Shown here piece by piece: positions 1 to 11,407 of a stretch of 64,000 bases of DNA. Each line of letters opens with the position of its first letter. Within the stretch, counting starts at the first letter, position 1. This stretch comes from Sarcomyxa edulis (Eukaryota > Basidiomycota > Agaricomycetes > Agaricales > Mycenaceae), in assembly GCA_009761415.1 (NCBI GenBank), contig QUOL01000001.1, positions 2,480,001 through 2,544,000 of the forward strand, given 5' to 3'. A model generated the notes under the pieces. The model saw only the letters and a program-made list of their open reading frames with translations. It searched no databases and was not told the origin of the DNA. The translations under genes and the position numbers were made by a program.

Positions 1-1352
1 TACCTAGTATCATTCTAGCCTGAATCAAGAATTTTTCAGAAAATGATCTAGTTGGGTCCAAATCGAGTCTGTGCCATAGGAAGGAAAAATTGAAGGAGCG
101 GGACATGAGGTCCCCTAGAAGCCGGTGATAGAGCATGAGCTGGAGTCGAGACGATATTGTGTCGTCTTCCGAGGGAAGAGAATACGAGCGTCTGGTCTTG
201 GTGTCTAGTAGATGCAGAGTATAGCGATGAATCAGAACGTCGCAAGTACGTATGATATTTGCTGGTGGGGTTGAAGGCCTTTCAGGTGCAAGTACCGAAG
301 TTGACGGAGATGGATCTAACTTCGAAGATGGTGTGTAAAACGCGGTGATCTGTGGTTGGGAGGGGGAGGGCGTTTGTCGAGTCTTCTTGGCTTTCGGCGT
401 GCTTTGGGATGATTCCCGGGGGCGTTTTCCGACGTTGGGTTCTTCTATCTCTTTTCTTGAGAGCTCGTCCTGGAATGACTGCATTAGTTTGATCATCGGA
501 CGATGGGAAAGTTTTTCTGACGATTATGCCAGTCACGACTTGATTATGTAGGATTCCAAATACAGGCATTTCTCGCTGTGATCAGGCGTCATTAATGGAG
601 GGCGATTAATCGAAGCATTTCACATTACCGCGCATCCCAGAGTCATCAAGCACTCCAAGCATGATAACATATTGACAAGACTAAGTACATGAGAAAATTT
701 CAGTAAATACATCATTATTGTATGGATATTTCCGCACCGCAGGGCCCATCGTTCCTCGTCCGTATCGATGTCCACGTGGATTGTCTCCGGTCGAATCTCC
801 TTTTCTAAAAGTTTGTGCACAGACTGCACATAAGTAGTTGTCGGTGTGTTTAGCACTCAATAGGATATATATCGAACCAACAGACCTGTCCTTTCTTCTG
901 AGTTTGATCATTTTTGACAGCGACGCTCTTTTCCACAGAGATCTGTTTGCCCTCGCCAGATAGGAATGAAGAGGGCCGTTTGTCTAGTTTTCTTGACCGT
1001 TTCTGGCGTAGTCCATAATCGAATTGCACCTCGCACCTTATTGGAAAGACACACTCTTAACCAGAGATTCTAAGATTGACCAAAACACTACACACCAGGC
1101 TGGTGCCACCAGGTCCGAGACTGATAGGATGTGACTGCGACGAAATCTTTCAAAGGGACTCAACTCTGGTTTCCGTATTTTGAAATCCTCCGCATGTAGA
1201 GGTGAGGTTGTCAAGGCGGGGAATTCTGTATCAATTATTATAGATGGACCAGCCTTTGGGTCGATAGTGCCCAAGTCCCTGTCGATCTTGGCCAAGTCCT
1301 CGCAAGTAAATTCTGAGAAATCATAGGAGCTGAACTCGTCAGAGTCTGACAT
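1..1352 (-). CDS. EXO5: Exonuclease V (EXO5/DEM1 family), 3' end outside window
   Basis: Exonuclease V is a PD-(D/E)XK-type single-strand DNA exonuclease with an Fe-S cluster, acting in mitochondrial or nuclear DNA repair. The start ATG at 1352 opens an acidic N-terminus, followed by the family signature SPFERFRRSHILSVSDLVAPAWC. After a short intron comes EVQFDYGLRQKRSR, then a segment ending EKSVAVKNDQTQKKGQ, then VHKLLEKEIRP and RLVNMLSCLECL. The block MPVFGILHNQVVTGII and, further left, LHLLDTKTRRSYSLPS with RLQLMLYHRLL supply the nuclease core. At least five introns are needed. One of them, 45 nt after VVTGII, removes an apparent frame change. The coding sequence runs off the left edge, so the C-terminal cysteines are not visible. 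The family call is firm; exact splice sites are inferred. Confidence 0.88.
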
Positions 1353-2223
1353 TGCGAGATACAAGGCTCGATGGCGAGCGTTGCGCTAGTCCAAGTGAGA
1401 AAAGTAACCAAAAATGAGATGGGAATGCCGCAGGAGAATGCAGGTTGGACTTGGAGGAGAACCAATTGAAAAGTGCAGGGATGAATAATGCCGGCGGCCT
1501 TTTTTCAAGCTCATCATATACATCACGTGGCGGACGCGACGTGTCTACGAAGTTACAAGTATCCTCGAGTGCGGGCGGATACATACAGACACATACCGAG
1601 TGCTCGATAAATCGGAGTGAACGAGAGAGTTACACGACACGAGACAGCTGGTGCATTCATTGTGGACAGGAACGAGCTATTTTATACCAAGCTAACTGGG
1701 GATTGTCCGGCTTGGCCCGGAAATTGCAATTTACATGATGACAGTTGGAGTTCTGGATAGACATATCAGACGGTGTATTTTCGTTCGGTAAGTCATCGCA
1801 GATCCGTATACAAAATCGGGGTTTGCTTTCACGATCCACATTCCAAAGTTGACCAGTTTTTAACAAGCACGTCCTGTTTTTGAGTCCTACACAGATGGCG
1901 AAATTCCACCGATAACGGGAGCCCTGTCGCTCCTGATGTCCTAGAGAATGCATATGGATAATCGTGGCGTGCAAACGCGTTAGTGGCACTTTGCCCGCAC
2001 GGAGATCCAATTATCGTCGATCGAAGATGTAGATGGCGATGCCGACTCGTCGGGAGAACATCCGCTTCGTTTATCTTCCTTGACGAACATCAAATGCGTC
2101 ATATCAGCCTTATCCTGCACTTTATTAGTCCCGGCATTTGATTGTCCCCACCTGAAACCTTTGTGAACCCCACGGTTGCACTCACCATCCAAAGAGCTGC
2201 ATTCCTCTCTCTTCCTTACCATC
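1353..2223. other. Intergenic stretch, nothing recognised
   Basis: This is the divergent spacer between EXO5 and the CPL1-like gene. Several short open frames exist on both strands, but none has a recognisable domain, a convincing splice pattern or a coding-like composition. The promoters of both flanking genes should lie here. Confidence 0.5.
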
Positions 2224-2994
2224 ATGCCAGCGATGAGCCTCAGAACTGTCATCGTCCTCTTCATGGCTGTGTGCACGTCCACGTCAGTTTTGGGCATGCC
2301 ACAGGAAGGAAAGGCAATCTCGTACAAGAGAGCTAGTGCGAATCTCGCTCAAAGAGAGATTCCCATCTTCCCAGCCACCGTCGTTCAGCCCATCACGAAG
2401 CGCCAGTCCGATGAGCACTCCGAGCCTCCTCACCCCAAACCTTCTGGTCAATTTAGACAGCACGACAAACGCCAAGAGAGTCACCCTGATCACCCAACTC
2501 CATCGCATCGTCCTGCCCAGAAACGTCAGCACGATAACGGAGATGACGATAAACCGCATCCGCCCCAACCGTCGCACGGCTTCCACAACGGTGATAAACG
2601 ACGTGGTCTGGATGAGCAGGAGAGTCTCGCAAGTCTTGCAGTGGCTACCAAGATGTACGGGAAGCTCTGCCCCGTTGAGCTACTGCCCTGCCCCATTGGG
2701 GAGCTCGGCAGCCTGGCAACCCTGCCCTCGTCGTTGGCTGAATGGAATGCGGAAGGTTTCGAGTGTGTGGATATGATGGCGGATTTGCATTCGTGTGGAG
2801 GTTGCGCAAGTGTTGATGCTAGGTAACCTCACTGTTCGTTCCGGTCAAGCACGTAGCTGATATGACCCCATCATAGTCACGACTGCACCGAGATCGACGG
2901 TGCACTCAGCGTCTCCTGCGTCGCCGGCAGCTGCCAAGTCTACACCTGCGACATCGGGTACAGACTTTCCAACGGAACCTGCGTAGAAAACTAG
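2224..2994 (+). CDS. Secreted CPL1/PriA-like protein with Kex2-processed repeat region
   Basis: A 238-residue protein from two exons (2224-2822, 2877-2994). Residues 1-24 form a signal peptide (core MSLRTVIVLFMAVCTST). Five Lys-Arg sites follow at about 35-36, 59-60, 82-83, 100-101 and 125-126. The three middle segments each start with Gln and are rich in His, Pro and Asp. From about residue 149 a cysteine-rich domain carries the CPL1/PriA pattern: LCPVELLPCPIG, GFECVDM, LHSCGGC, then across the intron HDCTEIDGALSVSCVAGSC and YTCDIGYRLSNGTC. CPL1-type domains occur in small secreted or surface proteins of basidiomycetes; their biochemical role is unclear. The ATG at 2224 was chosen because it starts the hydrophobic leader; an in-frame ATG at 2176 would add 16 residues. 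The KR sites suggest processing by the Golgi protease Kex2 (inference). Confidence 0.85.
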
Positions 2995-4177
2995 AAGGGC
3001 GACATCGACATCATTTAGACTTGTCCGACATATAGACATATAGAAGACTACACACCGCCGACCAATTATTCTGTCACTACTTTTACATACCCTTCCTGGA
3101 CTTTCACCGTTACTGCTTTAATACTAGATATAGATATGCCTTATGTCTCAAAGTTCGGAAGTGCAAGGTCCAGCGTAGAGGGGAAATTTGTGAGCGAGAG
3201 TCGGAACCGGTCATGGTGTCAAAAGCAGACATGGATCGACGCGATCGGGCTCTTCCATAGCACACCACCATCATGATGGCCAGACCGCCAGTACTAGTGC
3301 AGCGACTCTATCGCTCGGATACCCGTCAGTCTTATATTTTCTTACTTCTAGAAGATTGAACACACCGCTCAGTAGAGTCGGAATCCAGAATTTTTTCCAA
3401 TTGCCAGTTTTTGCGTCAGAACCGCAATGATGAACGCGGCTGTCGTCTTGAATAACACTGGCCATTTCTCCGACTGATGTGCTGGCTTTGTCTTGTGCAT
3501 TCTTTTACCCGCATCTTCTGACTGGAATTCGAAGTAGATAGATGTCGACATGACCCCAAGACACATTCTTCACATATCACAATCTCCAGCAGAGGGCACG
3601 AGATATGTCAGAGAGTCGCGCAATCTTCCTCGGTACCAGGCGATGCGTCAGTCTTGTACCACAATTCCTCAAGACACGGTCCCTTTCCTGTACTTTATGT
3701 CCTGTCCGTCTGCTATTCTGTTCTTTCACGGTCCGATAGAATCACTCTATGATCGACACACGATGCGGATGACAAGACACGTCATAATTCATCTTTCCAG
3801 GAATGGGAACCCCCTCTACACACTATACAATCTGCATATGGCAGATACTCCGTGTCTCTATTGGCTAGTATCTACTCGACGAACTTCTGACTTGGCTGCA
3901 CGGAATACCAGAGGAAAAACCACGGCTTAGCACGACTTTCACCGCGGAGGGCTTGAGCTGCTTCCCCTTGCGTTCTACTGGTCTCACTCTCGGAATCATG
4001 AAGCTCTCGTCATACAATATTCCTGGTTGGAGTATTACCTATGCTTGCAACCGCATTTTTGCCGTTAGTTCATTCAACTGGTTGCTGTCAGCGAACTCTC
4101 GGCGTATCTGGAACGTTTAAAAGCCTTCGTTCTACTTCGGTGTGAACTAAGGAGCCGAAATTTCCTCTGTGCGACTA
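2995..4177. other. Intergenic stretch, no supported gene
   Basis: About 1.2 kb between two secreted-protein genes. One 126-codon frame (3550-3930, + strand) is open but has no domain, no signal peptide and no splice support. The 3' part should hold the promoter of the dioxygenase-like gene. Confidence 0.45.
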
Positions 4178-5421
4178 ATGCGCGCCTCTACTTTTGCAAC
4201 ACTAGCTATTCTTTGTGGCCTTGTAGCTGGTAAGTCTTTCCGCAATCCTAACGTAACCTGCTTTAGTTAAAGAGCGGCATTTCTAGCATATCCGAAACAG
4301 AACTCGCAAGACTTAGTGGCTAGAGATTGTTCTGCGGAGGTCAGCGCCTTCAATCTAGCAAGACGGGAACGCCGTGGCCTTGCTGAGAGGACTTGGTATC
4401 CAAGTCTCAATAATGTAGGATGAATTTAACATGATAGACAATGTCAAGTGGCTGATGTTCATGTTGGCCTATAGCTTACGTGCGTCCTCTCTCCGGAAGC
4501 TCCTCGCGGCAAGTTACTCTATTTTTCGCCCGCAGCAATTTACTGAGACCTATCAACTCCAGAGAATTATGTTGCTGGATCTGTACGGTTGTTCCAGTTC
4601 TATCTCGATTTATGCTTACAATGACCTCAAATTTAGCCCGTTCAACAAAATATAGCCGGGGGACAGACGTATGTACCCTCATTGCCGTGTAATTCGCTAT
4701 AGCCGGACACTTAACTCTCTTTCAGCGGTGTCTCTATGCTCTTGGACATTGGGGTCCTCGACATCACCACTTGTAAACCTCTACCTAATGCCATGGTAGA
4801 AGTGTGGTCTGGTAAGCTTTTCTCTTCGTCCTTCTGAGGTGCTTGACTGATGCTCCACAAAGCCAATGCACAAGGCGAATACGGATCTTCTTTCCTGCGT
4901 GGGTCATTCCCCACTGCTTCCAACGGTATCGCAGAGTTCAACACGATTTTCCCGGGATGGACCTCGTCTGGTGCGAATCACATCAATGTTCTTGTACATT
5001 CCTCGTCGTCTGTTTCATCCTCCGCCTCCCACGTCGGTCAAGTGTTCTTCACAGACCGATGGAGCGACGTCATAGGTATGCATTGATAATGATCTCACAA
5101 CACGTCTCGACTTTACACCGTTGCTTCCAGGGATGTCGAGCCCATATGATGCCAACACAAATACCCGCATGCTCAATGCAGCCGACCCTGCCTTCAAAGC
5201 TGCCAACAGCCAAGGCTACAGCGCTATCGTGGAGTGAGTGCCCTCTGTTTGCAGTGTTGATCAAGCTGATTTTTTGTTTGCAGCATCGAGGAGATTTATG
5301 ATGATTGGCCTGAAGGGGTCAGTGGATACATCAGTAAGCTGCGTTCGGTCGCACTGATGACATGCAAGGCTGATTTTTTCTGCTTCCAGCCGTTGGAATC
5401 AATCCAGACCAGTCTCTCTGA
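4178..5421 (+). CDS. Secreted intradiol ring-cleavage dioxygenase-like protein, iron site altered
   Basis: Ten exons give 249 residues: 4178-4229, 4287-4414, 4475-4508, 4563-4582, 4637-4668, 4726-4811, 4863-5075, 5131-5233, 5284-5333 and 5390-5421. All phases join cleanly. A signal peptide (MRASTFATLAILCGLVA) is followed by a charged propeptide-like segment, TCVLSPEAPR, ENYVAGS, then GVSMLLDIGVLDITTC and PLPNAMVEVWSANAQGEYG, the typical order for fungal secreted intradiol dioxygenases that open catechols using Fe(III). In the ligand region I read FPGWTSSGANHINV, where the usual family pattern is GxYxGRxxHIHV. One Tyr and one His remain, but the second Tyr is Thr and the second His is Asn. The third intron (4509-4562) uses a GC donor. 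The fold assignment is firm; catalytic activity is doubtful. Confidence 0.85.
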
Positions 5422-5863
5422 AACTTTTAGTGATAGTGCGTTGTAACATATCGCCTGAGGTCAATAAACTCGGTGTCCGAATCGTATTCAATGAATATTG
5501 TTTATAAAAATACACGTGATCCGATCCCGGCGATCGGCCGCTTACGCGAAAATAAAAGTGAGCTGACCTTGGCGCGACGGGCCAATGGCATAAATCTTTC
5601 AAAAGTTTGAGAATCTTTCGTGGTTGCACCGTCCAACATTGAAACGATTCAACGTTAACACGCCATTCCAAGGCGTCTCTTTTCTTCGATGCTGTTTTCT
5701 TTTTAATACGAACCTCTCCTGTTTCTTTCTCCTTGATAATCGTACACCTCCTGTTCTTCACCACGATCGCTGAGTCTCGGAACTCAGGGGGCCCGAAACC
5801 TTTCCCGGAAAACGATATGCTCTGCTTTTTCATGTAATGACCTTATACCTCGGACAGACAAAC
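5422..5863. other. Spacer upstream of the first membrane paralog
   Basis: A short spacer between two + strand genes. A 144-codon frame on the - strand covers most of it, but it overlaps the last dioxygenase exon and has no recognisable feature, so it is not annotated. The spacer should hold the terminator of the dioxygenase-like gene and the promoter of the next gene. Confidence 0.4.
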
Positions 5864-7187
5864 ATGAGTCTCACAAATCACCACCCAGCTCCTCTGACCG
5901 ACACTCATGCCCCCATCGCAATGCCTTTCATGCCTTACCACGATATTTCTCTCCCTGCCATAGTACTAGCAAAAGCTATAGGCTCTGTCGGGTTCGCACT
6001 GGTGAGTTTTACAATCATTTGTTCTATGAAAAATGTATTGAAGACTGCTTATACTTCAGAGCGTCCTCGCCATAGCCATCGGCTGGTTTTTAACCGCATT
6101 TTCTGTGGCAGAGCCAACCTCAGAGCAACAGTCACCGCTTTCTCCACACATAACCTCCCGTCGATCACATAGAACGCAGCCGTCTTCACCAGTCCAGATA
6201 TATTCTCCGCATCCTGGTAAACACAACCATCCTCGGCATGTTTCTTTTACACCGTATCCCGATCCACCACCAAAATCCGTCTCTCCAGAAAAGCCTTCTG
6301 AGCTGGAGCAGTCTCCTAATTCCTCTATCGAAACCCAGTCATCTTCTCCAAGTCAATCCGACAAGAGTGATTTATTGTCAAGTGAATCATCTTCCGGTCC
6401 TGCGTCGAGTCCAGAACAAGAGGCAATGAAGACCGAGCCATCGCGGTCATCGTCGCGGCCTCCTCCATTACGATTACCTCGCATTAAAAATGTCTTCAGC
6501 AGTAAACGACGCAAGACTGCCACTATGTCTGATTCTGAAGTTACGGATTCATCGTCGGTCTCACCAAGCATCAACTCTAAAGGTATTCTAGTGTCTTTTC
6601 CCGGGCTTGACATTTGTTGAACTTTATTCTTCTCAAATCCCCCAGATCTTGAGCTACCCAAGTCGTCACGCAAGACTACTTGGTCGATTTCTCTCAAACG
6701 CGCATCGACTGTCGATGACTCGACCAGTAGACGCAACTCTCGTCTACCCTTCATTCGCGGATCATCAGGCTCCACGAGCGCGCGGGAACCGTCCTTTCCA
6801 TCCAAACTCTCCTCACCTTGCAACCACATTCGTCATCAATCAAGTCCCATACCAATTCCCCGCACGCATCCCTATGAATACCCATATTACGCAGCACCAC
6901 CTGTTGCTGCATCTGTTCGTGCCGACCCTACGTATTCCACATACCTCAAAGGACTGCCGCAATTCGAAAACGAGATGAATAATGTGAAACGCGTCGACCC
7001 GGCACCTGTCTCAGATGACAAAACGGGGAAAGAGCCTCATCGCAGTCGGAGCTTGGAACGCAAAGTAACGGCTGATGAACCACAACTCGCAATCCCACAC
7101 GGCCGTGGTCGATGTCGGAGACCGATCTGTAAACACAGGTCTGTCAGCGAAAGTTGGGCGAGCAAAGGGTCTTCCAATGACATCTGA
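5864..7187 (+). CDS. Single-span membrane protein with long disordered tail, paralog A
   Basis: Three exons (5864-6001, 6060-6582, 6646-7187). A hydrophobic stretch of about 28 residues (LAKAIGSVGFAL then SVLAIAIGWFLTAF) is split by a phase-0 intron directly before Ser. The rest is a long Ser/Pro/Arg-rich, probably disordered tail containing a basic PRIKNVFSSKRRKT patch and, near the C-terminus, RTHPYEYPYYAAPPVAA. I do not recognise a named family. The next gene (7543-8465) and the gene at 19847-20875 share the split membrane segment, and the latter shares the PYExPY motif, so these look like paralogs. An in-frame ATG at 5837 would add nine residues. A short hydrophobic N-terminus and basic cytosolic tail suggest a membrane-anchored scaffold or sensor, but no function can be assigned. 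Confidence 0.7.
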
Positions 7188-7542
7188 CTTATATACTTAC
7201 ACATTCGTATGTTCTCGACTTGCGTCAGTGGTCATCTCCTACAGGCCACTGCAACTTATATATATTGTATTTATTATGTTACTTACTCGCCATACAGGAT
7301 TGTATCTATCTCATCGCTATCCCACATCCATTACAGTAGTTAATCAAACACCACTCGATTTGTTACTTGCACTTTTTGCCGTTGCCGAGCGTCGACGTTA
7401 CGAGGCTCTTGTTCGTCAGCCTGTAGCCGGAAATTGCCGTTTGCCCCTATGTCCCAAAGTCGCGTTCAAAACTCAAACCGTGTTAGCCTCCTCCTTCCTC
7501 TTCCCACTACAATCACCATATCACTCATTCACGCGATAAATC

Positions 7543-8465
7543 ATGAAATCTACTGTGCAAATACACGAGACGCCTGGAAATATCTTTCTTCGTCTATGTT
7601 CACGAGTTTCTACTTATTTCGGCATCGCAATGGTTCGTTCATCATTATCTAGTAATCCGTGTCTGATCAATTTCTTATGACCGTACAGAGTGTCCTAGCT
7701 ATATGCATAGTCTGGTGCATTCCATCCTTAGGAGCTACTGCTCCCGAATACCATAGAAGGGCTCATGCACCGTCAAGACGTCGTCGTTCAACCTACCCAA
7801 CCCTCAAAGCTACTAGATCGCACTCCGGTGTTAGTCCTGAAGAGCCTTCTCCCCTACCACCAGTAGTCAACTGGTTTGCTACAAACGACCCTTTCCAAAA
7901 GCCATACACACTCCGCAAAGGGTCCTTCACTAAAGGCCTCTTGCATCTTCCTGGCGCACCTCCAAGTCCGCGTGCCTCTGATCCGCGTCCTACATTCACT
8001 CGACACTTCTCGTCGCCGCCTATCAGTATCACCCATTCTCCAGATCTGACGTTCCGAAAGCCTAGACTACTTCGCACAGAGACTTTCAGTTGTGTCGGAT
8101 CGCAACTCAACCCAGCTGCAGGTCGGAGATGGTCGCTTACATCTGCTCCTCAGGAATCAGATTCCACCGAAGACGAGGCTAGTTCTGGTCGCAGCTCCTT
8201 CTCTTCGGGCGAATCGTCCTCTCTAGTTGGGCCACTGGATACTGGTATTCCGCCCGCACCTGTATCCGAAACGCAGGATACTTCCGTCCTACCCGATCCG
8301 GGGACGCCCCTATCTCCGTCAGCCGAGCCTGCTTCACCTCTCCAAGGATCTCCAAGGTCGAGATTTGGTGCTGGTTCCAAAGGTGGATCCAAGCTCATGA
8401 AGCGGGTCCATACGAGGACCATGTCTCTCCTTCACGTCCGTCGTACGCCTCCTGTTGGTCTCTAG
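7543..8465 (+). CDS. Single-span membrane protein with disordered tail, paralog B
   Basis: Two exons (7543-7632, 7689-8465) give 288 residues. Exon 1 ends in STYFGIAM and exon 2 opens with SVLAICIVWCIPSLGA, so the predicted membrane segment is cut by a phase-0 intron before Ser-Val-Leu-Ala, exactly as in paralog A just upstream. The remainder is rich in Ser, Pro and Arg, with an RRRR cluster soon after the membrane segment and a basic C-terminus (KLMKRVHTRTM). The start ATG at 7543 opens exon 1; the longest uninterrupted frame instead begins inside the intron at 7659. No enzymatic domain is visible. Tandem placement and the shared intron imply local duplication followed by strong divergence of the tail. 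Function unknown. Confidence 0.65.
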
Positions 8466-8718
8466 ATCACAACTCTATACCCGTTCACACGACCCATTGT
8501 ACCCGTCGAACACCGTTTTTTGGACTTTATCACGGACATAACATCCTCAAATAATCATGCTTAGTTGCTTTCTATACATACCTAGCTACTCTAGTAGCTC
8601 GATTTCAGCACGACGATTTTCTGCCAGTTAATTTTAGGCCCCTATCTCTATTGACGTTGAAACCCAACAGATCCAAGCAAGCGCCTATAACAATCCTTGA
8701 TCTAAAGTATAAATAGCG

Positions 8719-11300
8719 TCACAATTTCAAATCCCGTCTGTACTCGATGAACGCGACCAAATTATCCCTCATCTCTTCACCTCGTCTTCGCAGCTCCTTC
8801 CCTCCTTCTTTCCGTCTGTCAATCGCCCTGACTGCCTTCTTCACGCCATCGACGCTAGCAGCGAGTTTGGTGAGGTAATTACCTTGACGGAAGTTGATAT
8901 CGTAAGGCATGCTCTCGTCTGAATATATGTCAATAAGCGCGGAGAGGACCTGAACGAGGGGTTCTGTTCCTAGTGGAGAAGGCGTAGCAGATGTCGGAAG
9001 AATAGAGAGCAAATAGTCTGCGATGAGCTAAGAACGAGGATAGATTCGTCAGAGATGTAAATATGACAAAAGTATCTATAATACGCACTCTGTTGCCTTC
9101 AATCGACTCGGGATACTGGGCAAGACATTCAAGTGTGCCTATACACCTAACTCGGATTTTCGGATCTGAGCTTGCATCACAAAGTTGAATGAGAATTTTC
9201 ACGTGTTCCACTTCAGGCGCCTTGGAGAGGAGATCATTGAGGATGAGATACAATAAGGGGATCATTTTCACGCACAATAGTACCCTTCCAGACATTCCCG
9301 ATGCCCCACAGAACGCCAACAGCAAGCTCCCACATCTCTTGTCTTCGTTCTTGTCCTAAACCGTACTGCGTGCCGACAGCACTCAAGGCTCGCCAGACTT
9401 CGCTCCATACTTTACGCCCACTGTCCTTGTCCGAAGACACAGCAAGATTTGGAGCGGTGGCAAGAGAAAGAAAAACATTGTTCAGACATTCGAGGGCGGA
9501 TATGTGGATGGCACTGAGTGCGGATGTCGTGGGCGGATGAGGAGATGGTGCGGAAAACGGAGGGAAAGAGAGGGATGTAGGATGTATAAGGGCTAGAAGA
9601 GGTTCTACTAAGACGGGCAAGAACGTCACTGGAGAAGCTTCTACAGCTGACGGATCATCGTCCATTGCCATGTCAGCGTCCTGGAGATCATCATCAACCC
9701 AACCTTCATCTGCGAGGTGTGAGTTAAGGTTGCCGCACAGATAACAAGATGAAACAGGCCATACCTCCGTCATCACCTTCTTTTTCGTCAGGTGCTAGAC
9801 TTGACACATCGGCCTCAGGATCAGGCAAGGTCGCGCATGCGCCTGTGAGGACTTCGAGAGCGAGTCGGACGGTCCGCAATTGAGCTTCTAGTCTCTCGAG
9901 CTCCAGCTCAGCTCCAGATTTATGATCTGTTTTTGGTGTGTTTTTGAGCGACAGTTTCTCCATATTCGGTTCAGAGGCCTAAATATATGGATATCTGTTA
10001 TTACTGATACAACTGCACAAATTTTGGTGTTCAGCTACCTCGCGTAATATGAGCTCTTGTGCACGGTTGGATATGTCAGCCAACGATACCGATGAGATAA
10101 CAGGTTGTAGAAGAGGAAGGACAACCTCCTTATCGAGATCGATCAGGGATGCGGCAGCGGGAGGAGGTATCGGAGAGACGTTCCGTAGAATGCCTTGAGA
10201 TGATTCAGAGTTGAGCAAGGAATCATACACTAGCTGCACGTACCGGAAGCAAGAACGCTAAGAGTCAATGTTTGTTCAGCATTCTCCTTTCGAGAGTTAT
10301 CTTCGCGAACGATGGAGAGCAGACATGATAGGTATCCTGCATTATGTCGTACCTCCTGTGTCGCAGGCCTGTTGTCATCGGTCAGTACATAGAGACATTG
10401 CGCTAACGGACAGAAAAGGTTCAGAGCGAGGTAATGTGAAAGAGGAAAAGGCTTACCAGCAGATACGACAGTGGTGAGGGGGAGCTGATCCCGGGACGCA
10501 AGGAAAGACATAAGGAATGGGATCAGGGCTATCTCATTGATGGCATTGAGGGCCTTATTTGAAGTCTCTCTAGGATTTATGAACGGGCAGTACACAAAAA
10601 TATGGAAACCACTCACGAAAGACACCACAGGATAGTGATGACGTTATCAGCAAACTCATAGATGAATTTTTGGGTATTCTCTGGAGCGGTTTTAGGCGAC
10701 TCCAAGAATTGTGAGAGTGTGGAAGAGATCTAAGTAGAAGAGAGGTGAGAAGAGAACGACAAGAGATAGATTGCATGCGTTACTTTTGGAACGAACGTCT
10801 TCAGAGGTGTCAAGATATTCTTATTGTACATCTCTGCGCAGATGTCATATCCTCCGTCGATACAAAGATTTCTGTTTAGAGATGAGCTGGAAACGTAGCA
10901 CAACAGGTCAAAATAGCTAGCGTACCGAAGAGCACCTGCAGCTTCCACTACGACTTCCTCCTGGCTATCCGTAAGGCGCGTGATTAGTGCACCGACAACG
11001 TTTTTTCCTTGAAGCAGACGCCGCGTTGAAGGGTCATTCTGTATTAGGTTGGAGACTGCTACACAGGCCCATTTGCGTTCAGCTTCATCTGTGCTTTCCA
11101 TCTAAGATTCAAACAGTCTAGATTAGTCGAAATTGCTGGCCAGAATGGCAACCGGGACAGACTTTCTGGAGTATGGGTAGAATGGCTTCTTTTTTTGAGG
11201 ACGCAGATTCGGCGGATGCAAGACCCTTTGGAAGGTGAGAGTCGGGAACTCGCATAGGGTTATGCCTTCGCATTGAACGTTTCTTCTGAGATTTGCCCAT
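8719..11300 (-). CDS. SYO1: SYO1/HEATR3-like import adaptor for ribosomal proteins
   Basis: Syo1 is an ARM/HEAT-repeat adaptor that carries Rpl5 and Rpl11 together into the nucleus with a karyopherin. Eleven exons join in frame to 676 residues, close to the usual length of about 675. Limits from the 5' end: 11300-11163, 11101-10926, 10871-10784, 10729-10617, 10569-10457, 10402-10244, 10193-10039, 9978-9765, 9709-9276, 9220-9089 and 9027-8719. The N-terminus MGKSQKKRSMRRHNPMRV is a basic PY-NLS-like segment. Typical blocks follow: ERKWACVAVSNLI, GALRNLCIDGGYD, ETSNKALNAINE, LYVLTDDNRPA and SDPKIRVRCIGTLECLAQ. An acidic loop (EKEGDD, then WVDDDLQDADMAMDDD) lies mid-protein, as in known Syo1. 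Nothing looks broken. Confidence 0.92.
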
Positions 11301-11407
11301 CCTGTAGAGACTGTTGTAGTACGAGCAGGACTTTGGAGAGATGAAGAGTGATCGAGAATGATTTTTTGGGCACGTGGCTTCAAGCCCATATCGAGCTACG
11401 CAGCTTT

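Noticed and set aside
282..569. Apparent frame change and early stop inside EXO5 after VVTGII
   Set aside because: A 45-nt intron starting GTCAGAAA and ending ATGCAG restores one continuous frame through to the LDTKTR nuclease motif, so the gene is not broken here.
3550..3930. 126-codon + strand frame between two secreted-protein genes
   Set aside because: No domain, no signal peptide and no splice partners; its composition does not look protein-like.
4637..4668. Apparent in-frame stop (ATA TAG) suggesting a dioxygenase pseudogene
   Set aside because: Using the phase-0 donor at 4583 (GTACGG) instead of the next GT places this exon in a different frame that reads PVQQNIAGGQ and matches the family, so no stop is met.
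5399..5833. 144-codon - strand frame downstream of the dioxygenase-like gene
   Set aside because: It overlaps the last exon on the other strand and has no recognisable domain; probably chance.
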